Shown one piece after another: positions 46,129-55,184 of a stretch of 64,000 bases of DNA. The DNA comes from Paraplanobispora siamensis. GTDB taxonomy: Bacteria; Actinomycetota; Actinomycetes; Streptosporangiales; Streptosporangiaceae. The notes beneath the pieces are model-generated. The model worked only from the letters and a program-made list of their open reading frames with translations. It was not told the DNA's origin and did no database searches. The stretch is from NCBI RefSeq assembly GCF_016863175.1, contig NZ_BOOJ01000009.1, positions 51,691 to 115,690 of the forward strand, written 5' to 3'. Position 1 is the first letter of the stretch. Every line of letters starts with the position of its first letter. The translations under genes and the position numbers were made by a program.

Positions 46129-46454
46129 AGTGGTACTCCAGGGGGCGAACAGGATCCTGCCCCACGGTACTCCCACCAGCCTCTTCGCCATCCCGCCACG
46201 GATGAGCTGTGAGGCGTCTCCCTCGCCCGAGCTCGGTGAAGCCCTGGGTAGTCGAAGCATTCGAAGAGTAAGCGAAGATGGGAGTGTGGCTTCATGGTGC
46301 ACGACGCCCGGATCGCGGCGCTGTGCGTCACGCACGGTGTCCGGGAGCTGCGGACCATGGATTGCGACTTCAGCCGTTTCCCGGGGTTGGTGACCCGTAA
46401 CCCCCTGCGGACCTGAAAGCCTGCCGGCTGCGCGCGGTTGTGGGCGGAGGCGGA
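46129..46454 (-). other. 326-bp interval between the Lrp gene and the LysE gene
   Basis: This stretch has no convincing coding frame. Around 46250-46280 it is less GC-rich and has three closely spaced CGAAG words, which might be part of the exporter promoter and a regulator site. No terminator or known riboswitch class is recognised. Confidence 0.4.
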
Positions 46455-46937
46455 TCACTCCAGGGCGGCCAGGGGATGGACGCGGTGGCCGACCACTGTG
46501 GACAGTGTGATCACAGTGCTGCTGCGCCGTACGCCCGGGATGGCCAGGGCGCGGTCGATGACCTCCTGGATGTGCTCGTGGTCGCGGCCGGCGACGCGGC
46601 ACCAGACGTCGCCGGGGCCGGTGACGATGTGGGCCTCCAGCACCTCCGGGATGGCCTCCAGGGCGGCGGAGATGTCGGCGCGTGAGACCTGCTCGACCTC
46701 CAGGGTGGTGAAGGCCTGCACCGGGTAACCGAGGGCGCGGGGGGAGAGGTTCGGGCCGAAGTCGGTGATCACGCCGTCGGCGACCATCCGGTCGAGCCGG
46801 GCCGAGACGGTGCCCCGGGCGACGCCGAGAAGGCGGGCGATCTCCAGCAGGCCGGTGCGGGGACGCTCTCTGATCAGGTGGAGGAGCCTGCGGTCGAGGT
46901 CGTCCAGACCGTGCTTCCGGACTGCCAATCTGTCCAC
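46455..46937 (-). CDS. Lrp/AsnC-family transcriptional regulator
   Basis: A 160-residue regulator. The helix-turn-helix is in LLEIARLLGVARGTVSARLDRMVADG (about 30-55), and the RAM domain includes VLEAHIVTGPGDVWCRVAGRD. GTG 46937 has CGGAG directly against it, so the start is uncertain or leaderless. It likely controls the LysE-type exporter downstream. The divergent neighbour is a nitroreductase. Confidence 0.9.
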   Translation of the reverse strand: MDRLAVRKHGLDDLDRRLLHLIRERPRTGLLEIARLLGVARGTVSARLDRMVADGVITDFGPNLSPRALGYPVQAFTTLEVEQVSRADISAALEAIPEVLEAHIVTGPGDVWCRVAGRDHEHIQEVIDRALAIPGVRRSSTVITLSTVVGHRVHPLAALE

Positions 46938-47087
46938 CTCCGGGGTGCGGGTCGCGATCGATGCTGACGATCTGGCAGTGGAGCAGCGGGGGTGTTGCCC
47001 GGTTCACCGGTGAGATCCACACTACGCCTGCATATCCGCCACCCGATCCAGGGTGCGCCTGAACAGCGGGCAACTACGGAGGTCACC

Positions 47088-47759
47088 ATGGCACGGCAGC
47101 ACTCCCACCCGTTCGTCCCGTACCGGCCGGTCCGTTACCCCGAGGCGGAGATGATCTCCCGGGGGCGGGAGTTCTACGAGCACATGGACCGGCGCCGCAG
47201 CGTGCGGTTCTTCAGTGACGAGCCGGTGCCGCGCGAGTGCGTGGAACTGGCGATCCGGACGGCGAACACCGCCCCGTCGGGGGCGCACCAGCAGCCGTGG
47301 AAGTTCGTGATCATCGGCGATCCGGAGACGAGGCGGCGGATCAGGCGGGCCGCCGAGGTCGAGGAGCGGCAGAACTACGAGGGCGGGCGGCTGACTCCGG
47401 AGTGGCGGCAGGCGCTGGCCCCGCTGGAGACCGGCCCCGACAAGGAGTACCTGGAGACGGCGCCGTGGCTGGTGGTGTGCTTCGCCGAGAAGTACGGCGT
47501 GCGCCCCGACGGCACCCGGGTCAAGCACTACTACGTCAACGAGAGCGTCGGCATCGCCTGCGGCTTCCTCATCGCCGCCCTGCACACGATGGGCCTGTCC
47601 ACGCTCACCCACACGCCCAACCCGATGGCCTTCCTCAGCGAGATCTGCGGCCGGCCGGGCAACGAGCGGCCCTACGTCCTCTTCCCGGTCGGCTACGCCG
47701 CCGATGACGCGGAGGTCCCCGACCTGACGCGCAAGCCGTTCTCCGAAGTGATCGGCTGA
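47088..47759 (+). CDS. Nitroreductase-family flavoprotein (iodotyrosine-deiodinase-like branch)
   Basis: A 223-residue FMN-dependent oxidoreductase. The FMN-binding DRRRSVRFFSDEPVPRE start, the NTAPSGAHQQPWKFVII segment and the HTPNPMAFLSEICGRPGNERP C-terminal region are like those of the IYD/BluB-related branch. ATG 47088 follows ACGGAGGTCACC. Substrate unknown. A terminator-like hairpin lies about 120 bp after the stop. Confidence 0.88.
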   Translation: MARQHSHPFVPYRPVRYPEAEMISRGREFYEHMDRRRSVRFFSDEPVPRECVELAIRTANTAPSGAHQQPWKFVIIGDPETRRRIRRAAEVEERQNYEGGRLTPEWRQALAPLETGPDKEYLETAPWLVVCFAEKYGVRPDGTRVKHYYVNESVGIACGFLIAALHTMGLSTLTHTPNPMAFLSEICGRPGNERPYVLFPVGYAADDAEVPDLTRKPFSEVIG

Positions 47760-47882
47760 ACGGGCAGGTCCTGAAGCGGCAGCGGGTGCGGCGGGCCGCG
47801 GGACTTACTCCTGCAGGCCGCCGGTCCCGTCCACCCGTGCCGAGGAGGCCGCCTCCCAGGTGAGGCGCGGCTTGCGCCGAAT

Positions 47883-47903
47883 CCCCGAAAGTCTCGGGGT
47901 TTT
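47883..47903 (+). terminator. Hairpin with T-run after the nitroreductase gene
   Basis: CCCCGA (47883-47888) and TCGGGG (47894-47899) form a stem followed by TTTT. It separates the nitroreductase from the chitinase promoter just downstream. Confidence 0.65.
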
Positions 47904-47908
47904 GGGCC

Positions 47909-47966
47909 TTGTTGAGAGTGCTCTGTCAAGGCTACGATCACGTCAACTCTTAGGAAACTTTCCTAA
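47909..47966 (+). promoter_or_regulatory. Putative promoter and operator of the GH18 chitinase cluster
   Basis: TTGTTG (47909-47914) and TACGAT (47933-47938) are 18 nt apart. A 17-bp dyad, TTAGGAAA-C-TTTCCTAA (47950-47966), covers the expected start of transcription, so a repressor bound there would block initiation. The remaining 265 nt to 48231 show no coding frame. Confidence 0.55.
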
Positions 47967-48231
47967 AAGAAAGCCCGAATGGGAGTGATCGTGACCCGTT
48001 CGAACCCCCCCGACAAGAGTCTGAGCTGCGGGAACTCGACGAAGAGAGCCGTCGCTGCCCGGCGTCCGCCTGGCCGGATGTCCCACAATTCCCTTTTCTC
48101 CCTTTCGCGGGAGCGCGCATGCGACGCATCGCCCCTTTACTCGATCTGACGGCTCCTGCAAGCATCCTGCGGCCGTCGCGCTGATCCCCGGCACCTCCCG
48201 ATCTCCTGCACCGCGGGAGCGTGCCCTCCCC

Positions 48232-48302
48232 GCCGTACGGCTTGCGTCGCGTCCTCCTCGCACTCCCCGAGGAGCATCCCCGCCGGGCGCAAGCCGTACG
48301 GC
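48232..48302 (+). other. Stable nested hairpin in the chitinase leader
   Basis: Perfect 15-bp arms (48232-48246, GCCGTACGGCTTGCG, and its complement at 48288-48302) enclose a second stem, CTCCTCG/CGAGGAG. It ends 30 nt before the chitinase ATG, within a leader of about 380 nt if the promoter above is right. It may be an RNA stability or regulatory structure, or a terminator/attenuator. Confidence 0.6.
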
Positions 48303-48332
48303 CACCCCCCACCACAGTTCAACGAGGTCAAC

Positions 48333-49919
48333 GTGAAACTTCGCGTCATCTCCCGGTCCCTCGTCGCCCTGGCGGCGCTCCTGGCGGCCATGCTGGCCGC
48401 GCCGCCCGCCCAGGCCGCCTCGGCCACCGCCACCTTCACCAAGGTCGGCGACTGGGGCTCGGGCTTCGAGGGCAAGTACACGATCAAGAACGGGACCGGC
48501 TCCACGATCAACTCCTGGAAGGTCGAGTTCGACCTCCCCGCCGGGGTGAACGTCGGCTCCTTCTGGGACGCCACCCTGACCCGCAGCGGCCAGCACTTCA
48601 CCTTCTCCAACGTCGGCTGGAACGGCACCCTGGCCCCCGGCGCGTCGGTGAGCTTCGGCTTCCTCGGCTCACCCGGCGGGGCGGCCGCCGTACCGGCGAA
48701 CTGCAAGCTCAACGGCGCCGCCTGCGGCGGCGGCGACGGCCCGACCGACCCCACGCTGCCCGGTAAGCCCGGCACGCCGAGCGCGACCGGCGGGGCCAAG
48801 AGCATCGCGCTGTCCTGGGGCGCCTCCAGCGGGACCGTCACCGGGTACCGCGTCTACGAGGGCACCGCGGTGAAGGCCACCGTGACCGGGACGAGCGCCA
48901 CGATCTCCGGGCTGGGCGACTGCGAGTCGCACACCTACACGGTCAAGGCCTACAACGCCCAGGGCGAGTCGCCGGCCAGCGACCCGGCGGGCGCCACCAC
49001 CACCGGCTGCCCGCAGAGCCCGCTGCCCAAGCACTTCCTCACCGGTTACTGGCACAACTTCGACAACGCCGCCGTCGAGCTGCGGCTGTCGGCGGTGCCG
49101 GCGGAGTACGACCTGGTCGCGGTCTCCTTCGGTGAGGCCACCAGCACCCCCGGCGAGGTCGTCTTCGGCGTGGACCCGGGTCTGTCGGCCTCCCTCGGCG
49201 GCTACACCGACGCCCAGTTCAAGGCCGACGTCGCGACCCTGAAGGCGCGCGGCCAGAAGGTCATCCTCTCGGTCGGCGGCGAGCTGGGCCGCGTGCAGGT
49301 GGCCAGCGCCGCGGCGGCGACGAAGTTCGCCGACACCGTCTACGGGCTGATGCAGCAGTACGGCTTCGAGGGCGTGGACATCGACCTGGAGAACGGCCTC
49401 AACGCCACCTACATGGCCCAGGCGCTGCGGGCGCTGCGCGCCAAGGCGGGCGCGAACCTGATCATCACGATGGCCCCGCAGACCATCGACATGCAGTCCA
49501 CCGGCGCGGAGTACTTCAAGCTCGCGCTGAGCATCAAGGACATCCTCACCGTCGTCCACACCCAGTTCTACAACTCCGGTTCGATGCTCGGCTGCGACCA
49601 GATGGCCGCCTACTCGCAGGGGACGGTCAACTTCCTGACCGCCCTGGCCTGCATCCAGCTGGAGAACGGCCTGCGCCCCGACCAGGTGGCCCTCGGCCTG
49701 CCCGCCGGGCCCGGCGCGGCCGGCGGCGGCATCGTCGCCCCCTCCGTGGTGAACCAGGCGCTGACCTGCCTGGCCAGGGGGACGAACTGCGGCAGCTTCG
49801 TGCCGCCGCGCACCTACCCCGGGATCCGCGGAGCGATGACCTGGTCGATCAACTGGGACGCCTCCAACAACTGGAACTTCTCCAAGACCGTCAAGCCCCA
49901 CCTCGCCACCCTCCCCTAG
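48333..49919 (+). CDS. Secreted GH18 chitinase 1 (CBM2 - FnIII - GH18)
   Basis: A 528-residue secreted enzyme. The signal peptide (1-29) ends at AQAA. A CBM2-like cellulose/chitin-binding domain follows (about 30-130; FEGKYTIKNGTGSTINSWKVEF). Then come a fibronectin type III module (about 145-225) and the GH18 barrel (about 234-525). The catalytic motif is GVDIDLE with Glu353 as acid and Asp349/Asp351. It degrades chitin outside the cell through substrate assistance. It starts a run of three chitinases in the same direction, with only 8 nt to the next gene. Confidence 0.94.
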   Translation: MKLRVISRSLVALAALLAAMLAAPPAQAASATATFTKVGDWGSGFEGKYTIKNGTGSTINSWKVEFDLPAGVNVGSFWDATLTRSGQHFTFSNVGWNGTLAPGASVSFGFLGSPGGAAAVPANCKLNGAACGGGDGPTDPTLPGKPGTPSATGGAKSIALSWGASSGTVTGYRVYEGTAVKATVTGTSATISGLGDCESHTYTVKAYNAQGESPASDPAGATTTGCPQSPLPKHFLTGYWHNFDNAAVELRLSAVPAEYDLVAVSFGEATSTPGEVVFGVDPGLSASLGGYTDAQFKADVATLKARGQKVILSVGGELGRVQVASAAAATKFADTVYGLMQQYGFEGVDIDLENGLNATYMAQALRALRAKAGANLIITMAPQTIDMQSTGAEYFKLALSIKDILTVVHTQFYNSGSMLGCDQMAAYSQGTVNFLTALACIQLENGLRPDQVALGLPAGPGAAGGGIVAPSVVNQALTCLARGTNCGSFVPPRTYPGIRGAMTWSINWDASNNWNFSKTVKPHLATLP

Positions 49920-49927
49920 GAAGGCCC

Positions 49928-51403
49928 ATGAGAACCCCCCGCTCCCTGGGAACGCCCATGAGAAGGACCCCCCGCGCGGCGCTGGCCGTCCTCGCCACCC
50001 TGGCGATGGCCTCGGCCGGACTCGCCACCGCCACCGTCGCCACCGCCAACGCCGCCACCGCGCCCCGCGCGGCCGCCGTCCTCGCCGCCCCCGCCTGGCA
50101 GCCGTACACCTCCTACGCCGTCGGCGCGCAGGTGAGCTACAACGGCGTCGACTACCAGGCCATCCAGGCCCACACCTCCCTGCCCGGCTGGGAGCCGCCG
50201 AACGTCCCGGCCCTGTGGAAGGCCGGCACCGGCGGCCCCACGAACCCGCCCGGCACGCCCGGCCAGCCCGGCGCCCCGTCGGTCACCGGCACCACCAACT
50301 CCTCGATCTCCCTGTCGTGGGGCGCCTCCTCCGGCACCGTGACCGGCTACCGCGTCTACGAGGGGGGCACCCAGCGCGCCCAGGTCGGCGGGACCAGCGC
50401 CACCATCTCCGGCCTGGGGACCTGCACCACGCACACCTACACGGTCAAGGCCTACAACGCCCAGGGCGAGTCGGCCGCCAGCGCCCAGGTCACCGGCACC
50501 ACCAGCGGCTGCACCGACCCGCAGCCGCCCGGCAAGATGGCCGGCGCGCCGTACCTCTACATGGGCTGGGGCAACCCGCCGAGCCCGGCGACCGTCATGA
50601 ACGCCACCGGGATCAAGTCCTTCACCATGGCGTTCATCCTGTCCAGCGGCGGCTGCACCCCCGCCTGGGACGGCAACCGGCCGCTGACCGGCGGCGCCGA
50701 CGCGCAGGCGATCTCGCAGATCAAGGCCGCCGGCGGCAGCGTGCAGATCTCCTTCGGCGGCTGGAGCGGGAACAAGCTCGGCCCGAACTGCTCCACCCCG
50801 CAGGCCTTCGCCGGCGCCGTGCAGCAGGTCATCAACGCCGTCGGTCCGGCGGTGGTCGACTTCGACATCGAGAACACCGACGAGTTCGAGAACTACACGG
50901 TCCAGGACCGCATCCTCAACGGCCTGAAGATCGTCAAGGCGAACAACCCGAACGTCAAGGTCGTGGTGACCTTCGGCACCACCAAGACCGGCCCTAACGC
51001 CCACGGCATCCGCCTGATCAACCAGGCCAAGGCGCTGAACGTGCCGATCGACAACTTCACGATCATGCCGTTCGACTTCGGCAGCTCCAACATCTACACC
51101 GACACCGTCAACGCCTCCGAGGGCCTGAAGAACGCGCTGAAGTCCGCCTACGGCTACACCGACGCGCAGGCCTACGCCCGCATGGGCATCTCCGGCATGA
51201 ACGGCCTGTCCGACCAGCAGGAGATGACCTCCCCGGCGACCTGGCAGCAGATCACCAACTGGGCCAAGTCCAAGGGCCTGACCCGCCTGGCCTACTGGGC
51301 GGTCAACCGCGACCGTCCCTGCCCGGGCGGCGGCGTGACCTCCAACTGCAGCGGCATCTCCCAGGCCGACTGGGAGTTCACCCGGATCACCGCCGGCTTC
51401 TAG
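49928..51403 (+). CDS. Secreted GH18 chitinase 2 (CBM5/12 - FnIII - GH18)
   Basis: A 491-residue secreted enzyme. The signal peptide is followed by a CBM5/12 module (about 56-99; AWQPYTSYAVGAQVSYNGVDY), an FnIII module (about 115-193) and a GH18 catalytic domain. The motif VVDFDIE has Glu315. Two in-frame ATGs exist, 49928 and 49958, each in a nearly identical sequence (about 22 bp, period 30); AGGAAGG precedes the first. The FnIII domain is close to that of chitinase 1. A GC hairpin follows. Confidence 0.92.
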   Translation: MRTPRSLGTPMRRTPRAALAVLATLAMASAGLATATVATANAATAPRAAAVLAAPAWQPYTSYAVGAQVSYNGVDYQAIQAHTSLPGWEPPNVPALWKAGTGGPTNPPGTPGQPGAPSVTGTTNSSISLSWGASSGTVTGYRVYEGGTQRAQVGGTSATISGLGTCTTHTYTVKAYNAQGESAASAQVTGTTSGCTDPQPPGKMAGAPYLYMGWGNPPSPATVMNATGIKSFTMAFILSSGGCTPAWDGNRPLTGGADAQAISQIKAAGGSVQISFGGWSGNKLGPNCSTPQAFAGAVQQVINAVGPAVVDFDIENTDEFENYTVQDRILNGLKIVKANNPNVKVVVTFGTTKTGPNAHGIRLINQAKALNVPIDNFTIMPFDFGSSNIYTDTVNASEGLKNALKSAYGYTDAQAYARMGISGMNGLSDQQEMTSPATWQQITNWAKSKGLTRLAYWAVNRDRPCPGGGVTSNCSGISQADWEFTRITAGF

Positions 51404-51409
51404 CCGGTA

Positions 51410-51443
51410 CGGCCCGCGCCCCACGGCCCCGGGGCGCGGGCCG
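51410..51443 (+). terminator. Hairpin between chitinases 2 and 3
   Basis: CGGCCCGCGCCCC (51410-51422) and GGGGCGCGGGCCG (51431-51443) form a 13-bp stem directly after the stop codon. It implies at least partial termination, so chitinase 3 may have its own promoter. Confidence 0.75.
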
Positions 51444-51514
51444 CACCCCTGTTCACGACACCCCCCGAATCCCCTCCACGACACCCCCACACAGACAGCC
51501 TCGTGAGGCAGGTA

Positions 51515-53557
51515 ATGAAGCAACGATCAGTGCGGGCGCGGCTCGCGACGGTGGCCGTGCTGGCCCTGGGCGGCGCGATGCTCTCCGCCACCCCCGCGCA
51601 CGCCGCCAACATCGCCGCCAACTCCGGCTTCGAGGACGGCCTGACCGGGTGGAGCTGCTCGGCGTCCTCGGGCGCGACGGCGGTCTCCTCGCCGGTGCAC
51701 ACCGGTTCCAGGGCGCTGCAGGCCACCCCCGCCGGCTCCGACACGGCGCGCTGCCAGCAGGTCGTCGCCGTCAAGCCCGGCTCGTCGTACTCGCTGTCGG
51801 CGTGGGTGCGCGGCGGCTACGTCTTCCTCGGCGCCACCGGCACCGGGACCACGGACGTGAGCACCTGGGCCTCCTCGCCGTCGGCCTACACCCGGCTGAC
51901 GCAGACCTTCACCACCGGCCCGTCGACGAGAACGGTGACGATCTACGTCAACGGCTGGTACGGCCAGGGTGCCTACCAGGCCGACGACGTCGTCCTGGAC
52001 GGCCCCCCCGGAGAGGGGCAGGCCCCGCCCGCGCCGACCGGTCTGAGCGGCACCGGCGGCGTCACCACCGCCACGCTGCGCTGGAACGCGGTCGAGGGCG
52101 CGACCGGCTACAACGTCTACCGCAACGGGACCAGGGTCGGCACGGTCACCGGCACGACCTACAGCGAGAACCCGCCGCCCGGCAGCCACCAGTACCAGGT
52201 GACCGCGACCAACGCGGCCGGGGAGTCGTCCCGCTCCACCGCCGTCTCCGTGACGGTCGGCAACGACCAGCCCCCGCCCCCGCCCGCGCCGACCGGCCTG
52301 AGCGGGACCGCCACCGGCCTGAGCGTCGCGCTGAGGTGGACCGCCTCGCCGACGGCGACGGGCTACAACGTCTACCGCGGCGGCGCCAAGGTCGCGACGG
52401 TGACGGGCACCTCCCACACCGACGTCACCCCGGCCGCCGGCAGCTACGCCTACCAGGTCAAGGCCTTCCATACCAGCGGCGTCGAGTCCGCCGGTTCCAA
52501 CACCGTCACCGTGCGGACCGAGGGCACCCCGCCCGCGCGCAACCGGCTCCTGATCGGCTATCTGCACGCCTCCTTCGCCAACGGCTCCGGATACATCCGG
52601 ATGGCCGACGTGCCGAACGAGTGGGACATCATCAACCTCTCCTTCGGCGAGCCCACCTCGGTGACCTCCGGAGACATCCGCTTCACGCAGTGCCCCGTCG
52701 CCGAGTGCCCCAACGTCGAGTCCGAGGCCGAGTTCATCGCCGCCATCCGGGCCAAGCAGGCCGCGGGCAAGAAGGTGCTGATCTCGATCGGCGGCCAGAA
52801 CGGCCAGGTCCAGCTCACCACCGCGGCCGCGCGCGACACGTTCGTCCGCTCGGTGAGCGCGATCATCGACAAGTACGGCCTCGACGGGCTGGACATCGAC
52901 TTCGAGGGCCACTCGCTCTATCTCGACAACGGCGACACCAACCTGGCCGGCCCGACCACGCCGGTGATCGTCAACCTGATCGCGGCGCTGAAGGCGCTCA
53001 AGGCGAAGTACGGCTCGAAGTTCGTGCTGACCATGGCTCCGGAGACGTTCTTCGTGCAGCTGGGCTACCAGTTCTACGGCCCCGGCCCGAACGGCGCCGC
53101 CGACCGCAGGTCCGCCGCCTATCTTCCGGTCATCCACGCCATGCGCGACGACCTGACCCTGCTGCACGTCCAGGACTACAACTCCGGCCCGATCATGGGC
53201 CTGGACAACCAGTACCACACCATGGGCACGCACGACTTCCACGTGGCCATGACCGACATGCTGCTCGCCGGTTTCCCGATCATGGGCAACCCGAACAACG
53301 TCTTCCCCGCCCTGCGTCAGGACCAGGTCGCCATCGGCCTGCCCGCCGCGCCCTGGGCAGGCAACGGCTTCACCACGGTGGCCGAGGTGCAGAAGGCCTT
53401 CGACTGCCTGGCCAAGGGCACGAACTGCGGGCCGTACAAGCCCAAGGGGGTCTACCCGAACCTGCGCGGCCTGATGACCTGGTCGATCAACTGGGACAAG
53501 TACAACGGGTTCGAGTTCTCCCGCAGCCACCGGGCCTACCTCAACGGGCTCGGCTAA
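51515..53557 (+). CDS. Secreted GH18 chitinase 3 (jelly-roll CBM - two FnIII - GH18)
   Basis: A 680-residue secreted enzyme. The signal peptide (about 1-30) ends at AHAA. A CBM4/9-like carbohydrate-binding domain (about 32-165; NSGFEDGLTGWSC) is followed by two FnIII modules (about 170-250 and 256-335). The GH18 domain carries GLDGLDIDFE with Glu464 as catalytic acid. ATG 51515 follows AGGCAGG; GTG 51503 is an alternative. Its domain make-up differs from chitinases 1 and 2, which suggests complementary substrate forms. Confidence 0.94.
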   Translation: MKQRSVRARLATVAVLALGGAMLSATPAHAANIAANSGFEDGLTGWSCSASSGATAVSSPVHTGSRALQATPAGSDTARCQQVVAVKPGSSYSLSAWVRGGYVFLGATGTGTTDVSTWASSPSAYTRLTQTFTTGPSTRTVTIYVNGWYGQGAYQADDVVLDGPPGEGQAPPAPTGLSGTGGVTTATLRWNAVEGATGYNVYRNGTRVGTVTGTTYSENPPPGSHQYQVTATNAAGESSRSTAVSVTVGNDQPPPPPAPTGLSGTATGLSVALRWTASPTATGYNVYRGGAKVATVTGTSHTDVTPAAGSYAYQVKAFHTSGVESAGSNTVTVRTEGTPPARNRLLIGYLHASFANGSGYIRMADVPNEWDIINLSFGEPTSVTSGDIRFTQCPVAECPNVESEAEFIAAIRAKQAAGKKVLISIGGQNGQVQLTTAAARDTFVRSVSAIIDKYGLDGLDIDFEGHSLYLDNGDTNLAGPTTPVIVNLIAALKALKAKYGSKFVLTMAPETFFVQLGYQFYGPGPNGAADRRSAAYLPVIHAMRDDLTLLHVQDYNSGPIMGLDNQYHTMGTHDFHVAMTDMLLAGFPIMGNPNNVFPALRQDQVAIGLPAAPWAGNGFTTVAEVQKAFDCLAKGTNCGPYKPKGVYPNLRGLMTWSINWDKYNGFEFSRSHRAYLNGLG

Positions 53558-53564
53558 AGGGACC

Positions 53565-53601
53565 CCTCGCCGCCGGGAGAGACGGACTCCCGGCGGCGAG
53601 G
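53565..53601 (+). terminator. Strong hairpin at the end of the chitinase cluster
   Basis: CCTCGCCGCCGGGAG (53565-53579) pairs perfectly with 53587-53601, with a 7-nt loop, 7 nt after the chitinase 3 stop codon. Confidence 0.85.
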
Positions 53602-53727
53602 TCCGTTTCCGGATGTCACCCTCCGTCGCGGAAACGACTGCGAAGCGTAGCCGAAGCTGGGAGAGAGGTCTCGTTTCGGCGTTCGAGTGGTTGTTCGCTC
53701 CGGACTTCCGGCAGGCTGGTCACCGTC

Positions 53728-55116
53728 ATGGACTACGCAATTCCCACGGGGTTTCTCCTCGTCACAGGTGTCGTGCTCGCCCTTGTCGCGCAGTGGAGGG
53801 GCTGGCGCCCGTCGCTTCCCGTCGTCCTCGCGGTCGGGATCGGCCTCCGGGTGCTCATCATGCTCTTCGCGGCACTGAGCGAGTGGCAGCCGGTCGACTT
53901 CGTCGAGAGCTTCAAGCCCGCCGGTGAGGCGGTGCTGCGGGGGCAGGACCCCGTCATCGGCAGCGAGGGCGGCTGGCACTTCCTGCCGATGATCCCGTAC
54001 GTGTACGGCATGCTGCTCTGGCTCGGCGTCCCGTGGGAGTGGAGCGGGCGTCTGGTGACGGTGGTCGCCGACATCATCCTCATCGTGCTGGTGGGCAAGC
54101 TCGCCGGAGGGGCCACCGCCAACCTGCGCGCCTTCCAGTACGCCTGCAACCCCCTGGCGGTCCTCGTCGCCTCGATCCACGGCCAGGTCGAGCCGGTCGC
54201 GCTGGTCTTCGGCGTGGCCGCCTTCGTGGTGGCCCGCGGTCCCGCCGACCCCGACCGCCCCGGCCTGCGCAACGACCCGGTCGCGCTGGTGCGGGAGAAG
54301 ATCTCGGCTCTCGGGTTCGGCGGCGCCGTACGGCACCTGGGAGCCAGGGCGCTTCCCACGCTGTCGCGGGCGCTCGCCCCGCACGAGGGCGAGCGGGAGA
54401 CGATGCGCCGGGCCCTGTTCGCCGGTCTGCTGATGGGACTGGCCCTGTGCGCCAAGAGCTGGCCGATCTGGCTGATCCCCGGCATGCTCCTGCTGCTGCC
54501 CACCGTCCGCACCCGGGTGGTCGCGTTCGTGGCCACCGGCATCGCGCCGGTCTTCTTCGTCGTCACCGAGCCGATCTTCCTGAACGCCTCCCTGGGGGAG
54601 ATCGTCCAGGCGCTGCGCACGATCGGCGACATCCGCCCGATCGTCGGCGAGTGGGGCTACACCCCGTGGTTCACCGGCGGCGACTGGGCGCTCCGTCCCG
54701 ACCTCACCACCTTCGGCACCCGCCTGATCTACGTCACGGTGCTGCTGGTCGCCTTCTTCTGGCGCCGCGCCGACCCGGTGGACGTCACCACGGCCATCCT
54801 GGTGGCCTTCATGATCACCACCCCCCGGCTCGGTTCGCAGTACCTGCTGTGGTTCATGCCGTTCCTGGTGGCCCGCCCCACCCGCTTCGCCTGGCCCGCC
54901 ATCATCGGGGTCTCGCTGTGGGCGGGGTACGGATATCTCTACATGACCCAGTTCGACACCACGACCTGGTGGTACCTGCACCGGGACTGGTCCCGGGCCT
55001 CGGTCGTGCTGCTGCCGCTCCTCCTGCTCGCCCTGCCCTGGGAACGCCGCGTCTCCCGGGCCGCGGTGCCGGAACCCGACGACCCTCCGGGCAGGCCGGT
55101 CCCCGCGCCGGCCTGA
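53728..55116 (+). CDS. Polytopic membrane protein, possible GT-C-type glycosyltransferase
   Basis: A 462-residue protein with about ten hydrophobic helices. A charged segment after the first helices (FVESFKPAGEAVLRGQDPV) and SIHGQVEPVALVFGVAAFVVA are reminiscent of GT87/DUF2029-type mannosyltransferases. Neither fold nor catalytic Asp is certain. ATG 53728 lacks a strong ribosome site. The stop codon closes a 24-bp unit repeated in tandem. Function unassigned. Confidence 0.65.
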   Translation: MDYAIPTGFLLVTGVVLALVAQWRGWRPSLPVVLAVGIGLRVLIMLFAALSEWQPVDFVESFKPAGEAVLRGQDPVIGSEGGWHFLPMIPYVYGMLLWLGVPWEWSGRLVTVVADIILIVLVGKLAGGATANLRAFQYACNPLAVLVASIHGQVEPVALVFGVAAFVVARGPADPDRPGLRNDPVALVREKISALGFGGAVRHLGARALPTLSRALAPHEGERETMRRALFAGLLMGLALCAKSWPIWLIPGMLLLLPTVRTRVVAFVATGIAPVFFVVTEPIFLNASLGEIVQALRTIGDIRPIVGEWGYTPWFTGGDWALRPDLTTFGTRLIYVTVLLVAFFWRRADPVDVTTAILVAFMITTPRLGSQYLLWFMPFLVARPTRFAWPAIIGVSLWAGYGYLYMTQFDTTTWWYLHRDWSRASVVLLPLLLLALPWERRVSRAAVPEPDDPPGRPVPAPA

Positions 55117-55140
55117 AGGCCGGTCCCCGCGCCGGCCTGA
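55093..55140 (+). repeat. 24-bp tandem duplication containing the membrane-protein stop codon
   Basis: 55093-55116 and 55117-55140 are identical. Each ends in TGA, so the second stop is in frame 24 bp after the first. It lies in the 68-bp gap before the AAA ATPase gene. Confidence 0.97.
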
Positions 55141-55184
55141 AAACCCGGTGCGGCTGTGACGGGCGGTTTGTCACCCTTGAGGCC

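Noticed and set aside
45475..47073. A 532-codon frame fusing LysE to an N-terminal extension
   Set aside because: The first ~300 codons are Arg/Pro-rich and overlap the Lrp gene. LysE has its own start and ribosome site at 46128.
48232..48302. The strong hairpin as a simple terminator of the nitroreductase gene
   Set aside because: A better terminator with a T-run lies at 47883, and the hairpin is downstream of the likely chitinase promoter, so leader structure is more probable. It is not excluded as an attenuator.
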